This document shows positions 7,781-16,681 of a stretch of DNA of 64,000 nt, piece after piece. The notes below the pieces were generated by a model, which searched no databases, was not told the origin of the DNA, and worked only from the letters and a program-made list of their open reading frames with translations. A program made the position numbers and the translations under genes. The DNA is from Ectobacillus panaciterrae DSM 19096. Its GTDB lineage: Bacteria > Bacillota > Bacilli > Bacillales > Bacillaceae_G. How positions within the stretch are numbered: position 1 is the first letter of the stretch; each line of letters begins with the position of its first letter. The stretch is from contig NZ_AUMR01000005.1 in assembly GCF_000430785.1 (NCBI RefSeq), forward strand, positions 62,001 through 126,000, given 5' to 3'.

Positions 7781-8614
7781 ATGGAACAAGGAATGGAGTA
7801 TCTAGTAGAACTCGCTGTTAAAAAGAAAAAGATGCTGGACACAAACCCGAAGCAATACTTGCTGCGCGCTGCGCTTGCAGGCATTTATATCGGATTTGTC
7901 ATTATCGTTTGCTTTAAACTGGGAGAGTTTTTCCGGGCAGCAAATTCGCCTGCAACATACTTGGCTTCCTCCTTCTTTTTTGGCACTGCACTCGTATTAA
8001 TTATGTACGGAGGAGCTGAGCTGTTTACCGGAAATACTATGTATTTCACTGTTGCAACGATGCGTAAGGAAACAACGGTAATGGATACATTGAAAAATTG
8101 GACCGCTTGTTATGCAGGCAACTTAATTGGCGCTGTGTTCTTCGCTATCCTCTTCTATGCGACCGGCATTTTTGAACATATCAGTAACGAGCATTTATTG
8201 AATCAAGTTGCAGGCATTAAAATGAACGCAACAACAACTCACCTGTTCTTTAAGGGGCTTCTTTGCAACTGGCTCGTATGCCTTGCCTGCTTCCTGCCGT
8301 CACGCGTGAAAGGAGACGGCGCGAAAATCGCTATTATGATGCTCATTGTATTTGCTTTCTTCTTATCAGGATACGAGCATAGTATCGCAAATCTGTCCCT
8401 GTTCTCGCTTGCCCTGCTGCTTCCGCATCCTGATACGATTACACTGGCGGGCGCTCTTCACAACCTCATTCCCGTGACACTTGGCAATATTGTCGGCGGT
8501 GCTGTTTTCGTCGGCATGGTATATCAATATTTAAGCAAACCTGCACCAGTAAAAGAACAGGCTTCAGATGACGCACAAGAGCTGATCCGCTTAAAAACAG
8601 CGGCAAAAGCTTAA
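7781..8614 (+). CDS. Formate/nitrite transporter family channel
   Basis: A 277-residue FNT-family membrane protein with about six hydrophobic segments. Typical elements: YGGAELFTGNT in the second helix region, the break GNLIGA, and the central His in SGYEHSIANL. It would conduct formate, nitrite or a similar small anion across the membrane; the substrate cannot be fixed from sequence. The AGAGGTG ribosome site precedes the start. The upstream Rex/Fnr-like palindrome suggests oxygen- or NADH-linked control. Confidence 0.9.
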   Translation: MEQGMEYLVELAVKKKKMLDTNPKQYLLRAALAGIYIGFVIIVCFKLGEFFRAANSPATYLASSFFFGTALVLIMYGGAELFTGNTMYFTVATMRKETTVMDTLKNWTACYAGNLIGAVFFAILFYATGIFEHISNEHLLNQVAGIKMNATTTHLFFKGLLCNWLVCLACFLPSRVKGDGAKIAIMMLIVFAFFLSGYEHSIANLSLFSLALLLPHPDTITLAGALHNLIPVTLGNIVGGAVFVGMVYQYLSKPAPVKEQASDDAQELIRLKTAAKA

Positions 8615-8618
8615 CGTA

Positions 8619-8646
8619 AGAGACCCGCAGCGGTCTTTTATTTTTT
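8619..8646 (+). terminator. Terminator after FNT gene
   Basis: AGACC-cgcagc-GGTCT followed by a T-rich tract. Confidence 0.65.
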
Positions 8647-8719
8647 CTCTATACCAACACAACGACAGGAAGATATAGTAAAATGTTATTGTGTTGAAGT
8701 TAAAGAACGGAGGGGTTAT

Positions 8720-9091
8720 ATGAGCTTTACATTTACCGGCATCGATCATGTGCAATTAGCTGCACCGAAAGGCTGTGAAGAGCAGGCAAGAGAATTTTTC
8801 GGCAACAAGCTTGGACTGCCTGAAATCCCGAAACCCGCCAACCTGCAAGGACGCGGCGGCTGCTGGTTCGTATGCGGCAAGCAAGAAATACATATTGGCG
8901 TGCAAGAGAACTTTGTTCCGGCGAAAAAAGCACACCCGGCTTTTTGTGTAGAGAATATCAATGAATTTCGCGCCCATTTAGAGCAAGCAGGCGTGTCTAT
9001 AAAGGAAGAGCCAGCAATTGAAGGACGAACAAGGTTTTTTGTTGATGACCCGTTCGGAAACCGAATTGAATTTTTGGAGTACGAAAAATAA
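8720..9091 (+). CDS. VOC (glyoxalase/bleomycin resistance) family protein
   Basis: A 123-residue single-module pair of beta-alpha-beta-beta-beta units. Metal-type residues sit where expected: His in GIDHVQLAAP, His in QEIHIGV, Glu in NRIEFLEY. FVDDPFGNRIEF is the classic VOC C-terminal motif. The reaction is unknown (lyase, dioxygenase or antibiotic binder are all possible). GGAGGGG ribosome site. It is convergent with pilO and shares its terminator. Confidence 0.85.
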   Translation: MSFTFTGIDHVQLAAPKGCEEQAREFFGNKLGLPEIPKPANLQGRGGCWFVCGKQEIHIGVQENFVPAKKAHPAFCVENINEFRAHLEQAGVSIKEEPAIEGRTRFFVDDPFGNRIEFLEYEK

Positions 9092-9115
9092 CCTGCAAGT
9101 TTTCTGCAGGTTATT
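9087..9115. terminator. Bidirectional terminator between VOC gene and pilO
   Basis: AATAACCTGCA and TGCAGGTTATT flank a seven-base loop. Both stop codons lie in or beside the stem. Confidence 0.85.
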
Positions 9116-9779
9116 TGCATGATTGCGGTTCAATCGGATTTGTCCGTTCTTTGCAAAGCGGCGGCAGCTCAATATCGGGAGTGCCTTTTTCCAAGTCTTT
9201 CAACGGCATATAATACGTTGTTAATGTTAGCGTACAGCTGTAGGGCTCCTGCTTTGCGTCGGGAGATAAACTTTCCTCCCGTCCCTTAAAATCGATTCCT
9301 TGTACATACGTCACGCGCGGCAGCTCCTCCACTTCCTTTAAAAAGGTTTGCAGTTGCTCATATACGTCATATTTCACTTCAACGGTTAACATAAGCGGAA
9401 CAGGCACTGCCCCGTTCGCAGTCTTTTGTTGTTCACGTGAAGCTTGTACAGTATTCGTATCTTGAAGCGCAACAGCTTGGATCGTCACACCAGACAATCC
9501 TTCTGCTTTTGTTAAATCTAATATGTATTGATCTAGCATCGGCTTAACAGGGAGCTGCTTTTGCATATAATCGGTTAAAGATGCCCCGTCGTCGGCGGCC
9601 TTTTTCTGCAAACTGTTCGCTTTGATCGCTTTTTCTGTTTTTAGCTCTTTATTCAGCTGCTGTCGATTTAACTGAACCGGCTGCAGCAAGGCAAAATATA
9701 TATATGTAAATAACAGACCTGCAATTAAAAGGCCCGTCATGAACAAAAGCAGCTGCTTTTTGGAAAAGTGAATACTCAT
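9111..9779 (-). CDS. pilO: Type IV pilus assembly protein PilO-like
   Basis: A 222-residue protein with a short cytoplasmic N-terminus, one membrane helix (about residues 11-32), a coiled-coil region (LNRQQLNKELKTEKAIKANS) and a ferredoxin-like periplasm-side domain. In type IV pilus machines PilO pairs with PilN to link the motor to the outer parts. The start overlaps the pilN stop. Last gene of the leftward pilus operon. Assigned by architecture and position more than by sequence motifs. Confidence 0.8.
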   Translation of the reverse strand: MSIHFSKKQLLLFMTGLLIAGLLFTYIYFALLQPVQLNRQQLNKELKTEKAIKANSLQKKAADDGASLTDYMQKQLPVKPMLDQYILDLTKAEGLSGVTIQAVALQDTNTVQASREQQKTANGAVPVPLMLTVEVKYDVYEQLQTFLKEVEELPRVTYVQGIDFKGREESLSPDAKQEPYSCTLTLTTYYMPLKDLEKGTPDIELPPLCKERTNPIEPQSCK

Positions 9780-10357
9780 GACTTCTCCTCCTTCTCCAAC
9801 GCTTTCGCCTTATCTCTTTTTACGGTAATTTCATAATGTGCAAGATAACGCGGCATGCCGGCTGCCTTACCTTGCTCGTCCTGCACCTCAATCGCCTTTA
9901 ATGAAGAAAGCTTCGCCTCCTGCACCCAGTCTTCTTCCTGCAAGCGGCTGTAGAAATAAGCAGCTGCGCTCTTGTCATCAAAGCGAATTTCTATAATCAT
10001 AATCCCGGTTTCTTTATAGGAAAATGCTTGAAACACGCCTCTTGCCGGCAAAAAGCTTGTCGTCTTCTTTAACAGCGGAACAGTTTTCACCTGGTCTGCT
10101 TCCAGCTTCTTCAGCCCTTGAACCAGTTGCTCTGCAGCTTGCTGCGACTGCACGGCATTCGCTGTATGCTGCTCCGTTTGTACTTTTGCGACGAGCAGCT
10201 GTTTTTTTACAGCCGCCGCTTCTTCATTTATGCTATTGATCTTATAGTACATCCAGCCGCCTCCGGCAAGAAGAACGGCAAGAAAAGTCACTACTAGTAT
10301 AAGAGAAGATGAAGTTTCTTTTTCGCGTTTTGGCAATAAGTTAATATTTGCTACCAT
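9776..10357 (-). CDS. pilN: Type IV pilus assembly protein PilN
   Basis: A 193-residue protein. The cytoplasmic N-terminus NINLLPKREKE is the PilN signature that docks into PilM. One membrane helix (about residues 17-37), a coiled coil and a small extracytoplasmic domain follow. The ribosome site AAAGGAGTG overlaps the end of pilM, indicating tight coupling. Confidence 0.9.
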   Translation of the reverse strand: MVANINLLPKREKETSSSLILVVTFLAVLLAGGGWMYYKINSINEEAAAVKKQLLVAKVQTEQHTANAVQSQQAAEQLVQGLKKLEADQVKTVPLLKKTTSFLPARGVFQAFSYKETGIMIIEIRFDDKSAAAYFYSRLQEEDWVQEAKLSSLKAIEVQDEQGKAAGMPRYLAHYEITVKRDKAKALEKEEKS

Positions 10358-10360
10358 ACA

Positions 10361-11320
10361 CTACACTCCTTTTAACACGAGACCGAGCGACGGATAGTAT
10401 TTAGAATGAAGTGCCTTGTCTTCCGCTGCAATGGATGGATAAGAAACGTGATCAATCATAAAGGGAAAACGGTTTTGCAGCATCGCATGCATGTCTTGCA
10501 TAAGAGGGTGATCTCCCACAAGCAGCATTTTTTGTATGGCTGCTGCACCTGCCGCAAAAGAATATTGATAAAAGTGTAAAATACGACCAATTTCTTCAAA
10601 CAGCCCTGTTGCCTCATTCATAATAAGAACATGGTCCTGTACTTCCATCCCGGCAGGAGTCACTTCAATCGCTCCCTCATAGGAGAAGCTATGATGCTGC
10701 ATAAACACAGGTGTACCGTTTTGAAAAATCGTAATGTTGGCATCGAATGCATCCAGCTTCAATAGCAACACATTCTCCTCTTTTGGCTGCTCCATTTCAT
10801 GATGCAAGCGGCTGAAGGAAATGGAAGTAAGCTCTGCCGAAACCGGGTGCAGCTTCACCTTCTCCAGTATTTCTGCATATGACACGACAAGGTCCTCCGG
10901 AGCGGCAAACAATAAAATTTCCTGCTTATCCTCTTTTTCTCCAAGAACAACATAATCGAACGTCGGATGCTCAAACGGCAAATGAATGCTCCGTCCAAGC
11001 TCCAGGAAAATGTAGCCGCGGATTTCCTCTTCCGTAATATCGGCAGGAATGGCTTGTTTGCGTATTACCACATACGTATCTGGAACCACAAAATGCACCT
11101 GCTTATTTTTCAGACCCCACTTTGCCGCGCAATTGCGTAAAATCACCTCAAACGCCCGGGCATCCACGATTACACCGTTCCGAAGCACGCCGGGCGGCAC
11201 ATATATCTCCCCCCACGATGTCATAGGAGAGGCCGTGCCTTTTCTTCCATCCACATACCGAATGACATAATCTTTAATTTCTAAACCGACTGATTTTTTA
11301 TTTGATAATAGAAATGCCAT
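10361..11320 (-). CDS. pilM: Type IV pilus actin-like protein PilM
   Basis: A 319-residue actin/FtsA-fold ATPase homologue that forms a cytoplasmic ring and binds PilN. Visible are the phosphate-1-like opening SVGLEIKDYVIRYVDG and the later segment MLLVGDHPLM. A GTG at 11332 opens the same frame, but GGTGGGGAT lies just before the ATG at 11320. The next gene upstream is the prepilin peptidase, 18 bases away. Confidence 0.88.
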   Translation of the reverse strand: MAFLLSNKKSVGLEIKDYVIRYVDGRKGTASPMTSWGEIYVPPGVLRNGVIVDARAFEVILRNCAAKWGLKNKQVHFVVPDTYVVIRKQAIPADITEEEIRGYIFLELGRSIHLPFEHPTFDYVVLGEKEDKQEILLFAAPEDLVVSYAEILEKVKLHPVSAELTSISFSRLHHEMEQPKEENVLLLKLDAFDANITIFQNGTPVFMQHHSFSYEGAIEVTPAGMEVQDHVLIMNEATGLFEEIGRILHFYQYSFAAGAAAIQKMLLVGDHPLMQDMHAMLQNRFPFMIDHVSYPSIAAEDKALHSKYYPSLGLVLKGV

Positions 11321-11338
11321 AGTTATCCCCACCGCTTA

Positions 11339-12088
11339 TCAAAAAAATGAAATGTAATATTGAATCAAACGATGCCCAAAAAAGTACGACGTTAACGCCC
11401 CAAGCATAATAAACGGCCCGAACGGCATCGGCTTTCCCCGCTTCACATGACCGGTGGCCAAGCCGGCCAAACCAAATATCGTTCCAAAAAAGCAGGACAG
11501 CAAAAAAGCTAAAATGACGAGTTTTCCGCCAAGCACGAATCCCAGCACGCCAAACAGCTTCACATCTCCTCCGCCCATGCCCCCCTTGCTAAGGACTGCA
11601 ATTAAAAAGAGCAGAATAAAACCAATCGCAGCACCCATAATGCTCTCCCACCATGGATGAAGCGGAACACAAATACGCTCGATCACAAAAACAATCATAA
11701 AAAACAATAAAATTTTATTGGGAATGAGCATATAAGATAAGTCAGAAACGACAATAATCATGAGCAAAGACACGAGCGTCCAGCCGATGAACACCTCTGC
11801 ATCCCAGCCAAGCCAATAAAATGTGAATGCAAACAGCAAGCCTGTTAAAAGCTCAAAAACCGGATACACAGGCGAAATGCGTGTACGGCAATTGCGACAC
11901 TTCCCGCCCTGCCATACGTATGACAAAACAGGAACCAACTCCCGCGCCGTCAGCGTATGAGAACAAGACGGACAAGCGGACCGCGGCCTCACAATCGATT
12001 GCCCGGCCGGAACGCGCATGCCGACTACATTATAAAACGAACCGAGCACCAAACCGACTATAAAAATATAAATATATAAACCGAGCAT
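11339..12088 (-). CDS. pilD: Prepilin peptidase PilD (A24 family)
   Basis: A 249-residue polytopic membrane aspartyl protease that cleaves prepilins after the glycine and N-methylates them. It has the cytoplasmic Cys4 motif (CPSC and CRNC) and two catalytic Asp in VVSDLSYMLIP and GMGGGDVKLF. The ribosome site AAGGAAGGAT favours the ATG at 12088 over a start 13 residues earlier. A strong terminator lies between it and pilA upstream, so expression probably depends on read-through or its own weak promoter. Confidence 0.95.
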   Translation of the reverse strand: MLGLYIYIFIVGLVLGSFYNVVGMRVPAGQSIVRPRSACPSCSHTLTARELVPVLSYVWQGGKCRNCRTRISPVYPVFELLTGLLFAFTFYWLGWDAEVFIGWTLVSLLMIIVVSDLSYMLIPNKILLFFMIVFVIERICVPLHPWWESIMGAAIGFILLFLIAVLSKGGMGGGDVKLFGVLGFVLGGKLVILAFLLSCFFGTIFGLAGLATGHVKRGKPMPFGPFIMLGALTSYFFGHRLIQYYISFF

Positions 12089-12144
12089 ACGTATCCTTCC
12101 TTTTCTGTCGTTTTGGTACAAGCGCACCCGCTTTTACATAAAAG

Positions 12145-12193
12145 AAAGGGTATGAGAAAGGGAACTTGGTTAGGTTCCTTTTCATACCCTTTT
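12145..12193 (-). terminator. Terminator downstream of pilA, inside the pilus operon
   Basis: A long hairpin (arms about 21 bases, interrupted) with AAGGGTATGA and TCATACCCTT at its base and a T-rich tail on the minus strand. It lies between pilA and pilD. Confidence 0.8.
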
Positions 12194-12223
12194 TATAGTT
12201 TTAAATTAAGTTATGCGATATGT

Positions 12224-12676
12224 TTATTGAGTAGTTACTGCTGAACCTGTAGCATTGATAGTACGGTTTTTACCATAGTCTTTATCTGCATTAATAGTGC
12301 TTACTGTAGCATCATTAAATGTGATTGTAATTTTACCTACTGTTATAGCGTTAGTTGTTAATTGGAAGACTTTCCCGTCGCTAGATACTTTTACACTGTA
12401 TGTATTTGATAAATCTGCTTTATCTATATATTTATCCAAATCATCTTTAGAAATTGTTCCAGTTGTTGTTGTAGGGATACCATTTTCAGCAACGTACGTT
12501 TTAGCTGCACTTAACACCTGAAGCGCATCTGCTTTTATTGCATTTTCTTTAGATTTCTGAATCACACTTCCGATTGTCGGAACCGCGATAGCTGCAACGA
12601 TACCTAAAATAACGATAACTGCCAATAATTCTACTAATGTTAAGCCTTTTTCATTTTTTAAGAACTTCTTAAACAT
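12224..12676 (-). CDS. pilA: Type IV major pilin (PilA-like)
   Basis: A 150-residue prepilin with the class III signal KNEKG|LTLVELLAVIVILG: cleavage after Gly11 and Glu at mature position 5. The hydrophobic helix ends near residue 32 and is followed by a small Thr/Asp-rich globular domain without cysteines. The strong terminator after it and good ribosome site suit a highly made major subunit. A minor pilin role cannot be excluded without expression data. Confidence 0.92.
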   Translation of the reverse strand: MFKKFLKNEKGLTLVELLAVIVILGIVAAIAVPTIGSVIQKSKENAIKADALQVLSAAKTYVAENGIPTTTTGTISKDDLDKYIDKADLSNTYSVKVSSDGKVFQLTTNAITVGKITITFNDATVSTINADKDYGKNRTINATGSAVTTQ

Positions 12677-12699
12677 AATGTCAATCTTCCTCTCAATTT

Positions 12700-13908
12700 C
12701 TATTGAATTGTATTATACAGTTTAAACAATGGAATCATTATGGCTAAAACAATTGTACCGATAGCCGCTGACAAGAAAACAACCATAACCGGTTCAATTA
12801 AGGATTTAAAGCGGTCAGCAGCGATTTCTACTTCTGCTTCGTAGAAATCTGCAACCTTTGCGAGCATTTGATCAAGTGATCCTGTTTGTTCGCCGATAGC
12901 AATCATGCTTGAGACGAGGGGCGGGAAGACCCAATGCTTTTTCAAAGGATCGGAAAGCGGGTTTCCGTTTTGCAGCGCTGTACGAGATTTGCGAATCTCT
13001 CTCGCTACCACCTCGTTATCTACTACATCTTCTACAATCGTTAATGCTTGCAAAATAGGAACCGCACTCGAGACGAGTGAACTGAGTGTACGTGCCATGC
13101 GCGCTATGACACTTTTTTGTAATAGTTTTCCTATTAAAGGCATTCTCAGTATAGCATAGTCCCAATAATATTTACTACCCTTCTTCCGAATGATTAGCAA
13201 AAAATTTAAATATACAAAAACATCTATAAGAAAAAATATCCACCACTCCTTTTGCATCCATCCGCTGGCGGAAATAACCATTTTTGTGAGCCATGGGAGC
13301 TCTATATTATTTTCCTTAAACATCTCAACAAACGTCGGAACAACCTGCACAAGCAGGAAAATAACGACAGCGATCGCGATGATGCCGACTGTAATCGGAT
13401 ATGCCATGGCGGATTGAATTTTTTGACGGGTGCGCAGCTGCTTTTCATAATAATTCGCCATGCTTTCTAATGCCTCATCGAGTTGGCCAGTTGTTTCCCC
13501 TGCGCGCACCATGCTGATGAACATACGGGAAAACAGCCTTTTGTGAATGCTGTATGCTTCAGAAAGGGCGCGTCCGGCTTTCAGCTCATCTTCAATGCTC
13601 TCAAGCGCGCACCGCAATACTTTGCTTTCCGTTTGATTAGCAAGAATGCGCGTGGCATCCACCACTGTAACGCCTGCTTGTAAGAGCGTCGCAAACTGAC
13701 GAAGATACACGACAAAATCCTTCAGCTTTAGCGGGTTTATGAATGTAATTTCTTTGTTTAATAGCGTTTCGGGCATCTCTTTTACTTCCAACACGCGCAT
13801 TTCCCTCTCCCTCAGCTTTTCATAAGCTTCTCGCTGAGAGATGGCTGTAATTTTACCAGTTTGCTTTTTTCCTGTTTTCATTCGAACAACATATTGAAAC
13901 TGCGGCAT
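12700..13908 (-). CDS. pilC: Type IV pilus inner-membrane platform protein PilC
   Basis: A 402-residue GspF/PilC protein. Two homologous cytoplasmic helical domains (each with LRQFATLLQAGV- or LARTLSSLVSSAVP-like repeats) and three membrane segments are visible. It forms the rotor-like platform at the centre of the pilus motor. Its start is separated by one base from the pilT stop, so translation is probably coupled. Confidence 0.95.
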   Translation of the reverse strand: MPQFQYVVRMKTGKKQTGKITAISQREAYEKLREREMRVLEVKEMPETLLNKEITFINPLKLKDFVVYLRQFATLLQAGVTVVDATRILANQTESKVLRCALESIEDELKAGRALSEAYSIHKRLFSRMFISMVRAGETTGQLDEALESMANYYEKQLRTRQKIQSAMAYPITVGIIAIAVVIFLLVQVVPTFVEMFKENNIELPWLTKMVISASGWMQKEWWIFFLIDVFVYLNFLLIIRKKGSKYYWDYAILRMPLIGKLLQKSVIARMARTLSSLVSSAVPILQALTIVEDVVDNEVVAREIRKSRTALQNGNPLSDPLKKHWVFPPLVSSMIAIGEQTGSLDQMLAKVADFYEAEVEIAADRFKSLIEPVMVVFLSAAIGTIVLAIMIPLFKLYNTIQ

Positions 13909-13909
13909 A

Positions 13910-14953
13910 TTATTCTATCCTTTCCTGTTCTTGCAGAAATGGCAGAGCTGCTTCATAAGAGATGATGCCGCGTGCCATATATTCTTTAATAGACGTTTGC
14001 AGCATATGCATGCCTTCGCTCTTGCTTGTGAGCATGACGCTTGGAAGATGCTCAATTTTTTCATTGCGGATTAAATTCGAAACGGCAGCATTGTTAACCA
14101 AAATTTCTGTCGCTGCAATACGTCCATTTCCGTCCATGCGTGGAAATAAGCGCTGCGCTACAGCTGCAATCAGCACAGTGGCCAGCTGCAGACGAACCTT
14201 ATTTTGCTGCTCGGCCGGAAACACATCAATAACCCGCTCGATTGTCGCTGCCGCGCTCGATGTATGCAGCGTCCCGAGCACGAGATGTCCCGTCTCGGCA
14301 GCCGTAATCGCCGTGCTGATCGTTTCCAAATCACGCATTTCTCCTACTAAAATCACATCTGGGTCTTGCCGAAGCGCAGCACGCAAACCGTTTGCAAAGC
14401 TTTTCGTATCGTGTCCGACCTCCCGCTGCTGAATGATGCTGTTTTGATGAAAGTGCACGTATTCAATGGGATCTTCAAGCGTTACAATGTGTTTGCGCTG
14501 TGTTTTATTCATATAATCGATCATAGCAGCAAGCGTAGTCGACTTCCCGCTTCCTGTCGGTCCGGTTACAAGCAGCAGCCCCTGCGGCTTTGCGAGGAGC
14601 TGTTTTAAAACAGGCGGCAAAAACAAATCATCTAAAGCCGGAATTGTATTGGGGATGACGCGGATTGCAAGCGACAACAGACCGCGTTGCCGGAACAGGT
14701 TCAAACGGAATCGGGACAGCTTTTCAAGCTCATAGGAAAAATCAAGCTCGCCCTGCTCTTCGAACCTGCGCCATTGCTCTTCGGTCGTTACGCCTTTTGC
14801 CACTTCATATATATCCTCGTTTTGCAGCGGCTCTTCCTGCATCCGATGCAACTCGCCGTAAATGCGCAGCGCGGGAGAGAGACCTGCTGTGATATGTAAA
14901 TCAGAAGCCTTCATTTGACAAGCTTTATAAAGCAAATCATGCATTTTGTTCAT
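13910..14953 (-). CDS. pilT: Type IV pilus retraction ATPase PilT
   Basis: A 347-residue secretion-type AAA ATPase. Walker A GPTGSGKST, Asp box and Walker B (RQDPDVILVGEMRD), and His box TLHTSSAA are all present. PilT drives pilus retraction and twitching motility, so this locus predicts dynamic pili and not just a competence pseudopilus. AAGGAGAAG ribosome site before the first ATG. Confidence 0.95.
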   Translation of the reverse strand: MNKMHDLLYKACQMKASDLHITAGLSPALRIYGELHRMQEEPLQNEDIYEVAKGVTTEEQWRRFEEQGELDFSYELEKLSRFRLNLFRQRGLLSLAIRVIPNTIPALDDLFLPPVLKQLLAKPQGLLLVTGPTGSGKSTTLAAMIDYMNKTQRKHIVTLEDPIEYVHFHQNSIIQQREVGHDTKSFANGLRAALRQDPDVILVGEMRDLETISTAITAAETGHLVLGTLHTSSAAATIERVIDVFPAEQQNKVRLQLATVLIAAVAQRLFPRMDGNGRIAATEILVNNAAVSNLIRNEKIEHLPSVMLTSKSEGMHMLQTSIKEYMARGIISYEAALPFLQEQERIE

Positions 14954-14965
14954 TCGCTCTTCTCC

Positions 14966-16618
14966 TTATTGCTGTTCTGTTGCAACGCGCAATACTTCTT
15001 CCGTTGTTGTATAGCCTTGCTTTACCTTTAACAGCCCGTCATCAAGCAAAAAGATTGTATTATTGCGAACGGCCAGTTCCCTAAGCTTAGGGGAGCTGTC
15101 TCCGTTTGCAATTGCGCTGCGCATCTCTCTATCTACAATAAGGAGCTCATGAATGGCAATCCGTCCTTTATACCCGGTCATATTGCACACCGGGCAGCCT
15201 CTGCCGCGCTGCACCTTTTCAATAGAAAGGCCGCGCTCTACGAAAATTTCCTTTTCACGCTTCGTTGCTTCTTGTTCCTCCCGGCAGTCACGGCATACTC
15301 TGCGAATTAAGCGCTGTGATACAATTCCCGTAAGTGACGAGGCCAGCAAAAAAGGCTCGATGCCCATATCAATTAAGCGGGTAAGGGTACCGATGGCACT
15401 GTTCGTATGAAGCGTACTGAGCACAAGATGCCCGGTCAAGGAGGCGCGAATCGTAATTTCTGCCGTTTCCCGGTCACGTATTTCCCCGACCATGATCACA
15501 TTTGGGTCTTGACGCAAAATGGACCGGAGTCCTGTTCCAAACGTCATGCCTGTATTTGTATTCACTTGAATTTGGTTCACGCCCTCGAGCTGATATTCCA
15601 CCGGATCTTCAATCGTAATAATATTCACGTCTTCATTATTTAATTTATTTAATGCCGCATACAGTGTAGAGGACTTCCCGCTTCCCGTTGGTCCTGTAAT
15701 GAGTACGATGCCGTGCGGATTTTGAATTAAGCTTAAAAAGCGCTGCAGATTCAGAGAATTAAATCCGAGCTTTGTCACATCGTTCAGTGCGTTGCCTAAG
15801 TCCAGCAAACGAAGCACAAGCTTTTCCCCGTGAATGGTCGGCAAAGAAGAGACACGTAAATCAACTTGATAAAACTCATAGTTAAATTTAATGCGTCCGT
15901 CCTGCGGTACGCGCTGCTCGGTAATATCCATCGCAGCCATAATTTTAATGCGGGCTGTCAGCATGCCATACATATGCTTTGGCAGAACGCGTTCCGTGTG
16001 CAAACGGCCGTCAATGCGGTAGCGAATAACGACCTTCGTTTCTTGCGGATCGATATGAATATCGCTCGCTTTTTGCCCAATCGCATATTGCACAATTTGG
16101 TTGACGAGCTTCGCCGCAGGAGAATCGCTGTCCTGTACCGCTTCATCCTCTTGTACAGCCTCTTTTTCGATTTCCCAGCCTTCAAATGATTCCTGTAAAT
16201 CATAGTAGCGATTGATTGTTCGCAGGATATCATCTTTTATAGCAATAAGCGTTTCAATTTGAAAGCCTGTCGAAAGGCGCAAATCGTTAATAACGAAATA
16301 ATCCATCGGATCAGACATTGCCACGTACAGCTTCTCTCCTTGCTTTTTCAGCGGTACCACTAAATTTCGCTTTGCCGTTTCTTTCGGTATCAGATGAAAC
16401 AATGACTCATCGAACGGATAACGGTATAAGCTGACGTGAGGAATGCCAAGCTGAACCTCCAGCACTTCAATGAGCTGCTGCTCCGTTATATAGCCCCGCT
16501 GCAGCAAAGCATCACCGAGCTTTTGAACCGGATCTTTTTCAGCAAGTGTTTGCTGAAGCTGCTCAGGTGTTACTAAACCTTGCTGTACGAGTAAATCACC
16601 AAGACGTACACGTTTCAT
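14966..16618 (-). CDS. pilB: Type IV pilus extension ATPase PilB
   Basis: A 550-residue GspE/PilB ATPase. An N-terminal MshEN-type domain (LGDLLVQQGLVTPEQLQQ and a second RGYITEQQLIEVL copy) can bind c-di-GMP in other family members. Walker A GPTGSGKSS, Walker B RQDPNVIMVGEIRD and the zinc-binding C-x2-C pairs (CRDC, CPVC) follow. It powers pilus assembly. Located 12 bases before pilT. Confidence 0.95.
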   Translation of the reverse strand: MKRVRLGDLLVQQGLVTPEQLQQTLAEKDPVQKLGDALLQRGYITEQQLIEVLEVQLGIPHVSLYRYPFDESLFHLIPKETAKRNLVVPLKKQGEKLYVAMSDPMDYFVINDLRLSTGFQIETLIAIKDDILRTINRYYDLQESFEGWEIEKEAVQEDEAVQDSDSPAAKLVNQIVQYAIGQKASDIHIDPQETKVVIRYRIDGRLHTERVLPKHMYGMLTARIKIMAAMDITEQRVPQDGRIKFNYEFYQVDLRVSSLPTIHGEKLVLRLLDLGNALNDVTKLGFNSLNLQRFLSLIQNPHGIVLITGPTGSGKSSTLYAALNKLNNEDVNIITIEDPVEYQLEGVNQIQVNTNTGMTFGTGLRSILRQDPNVIMVGEIRDRETAEITIRASLTGHLVLSTLHTNSAIGTLTRLIDMGIEPFLLASSLTGIVSQRLIRRVCRDCREEQEATKREKEIFVERGLSIEKVQRGRGCPVCNMTGYKGRIAIHELLIVDREMRSAIANGDSSPKLRELAVRNNTIFLLDDGLLKVKQGYTTTEEVLRVATEQQ

Positions 16619-16681
16619 ATCTTTCTCTCCTTATTTTGCAGTTGAAGACGCTTGAGATGATGGGATTGCGAGAGCTTCATT

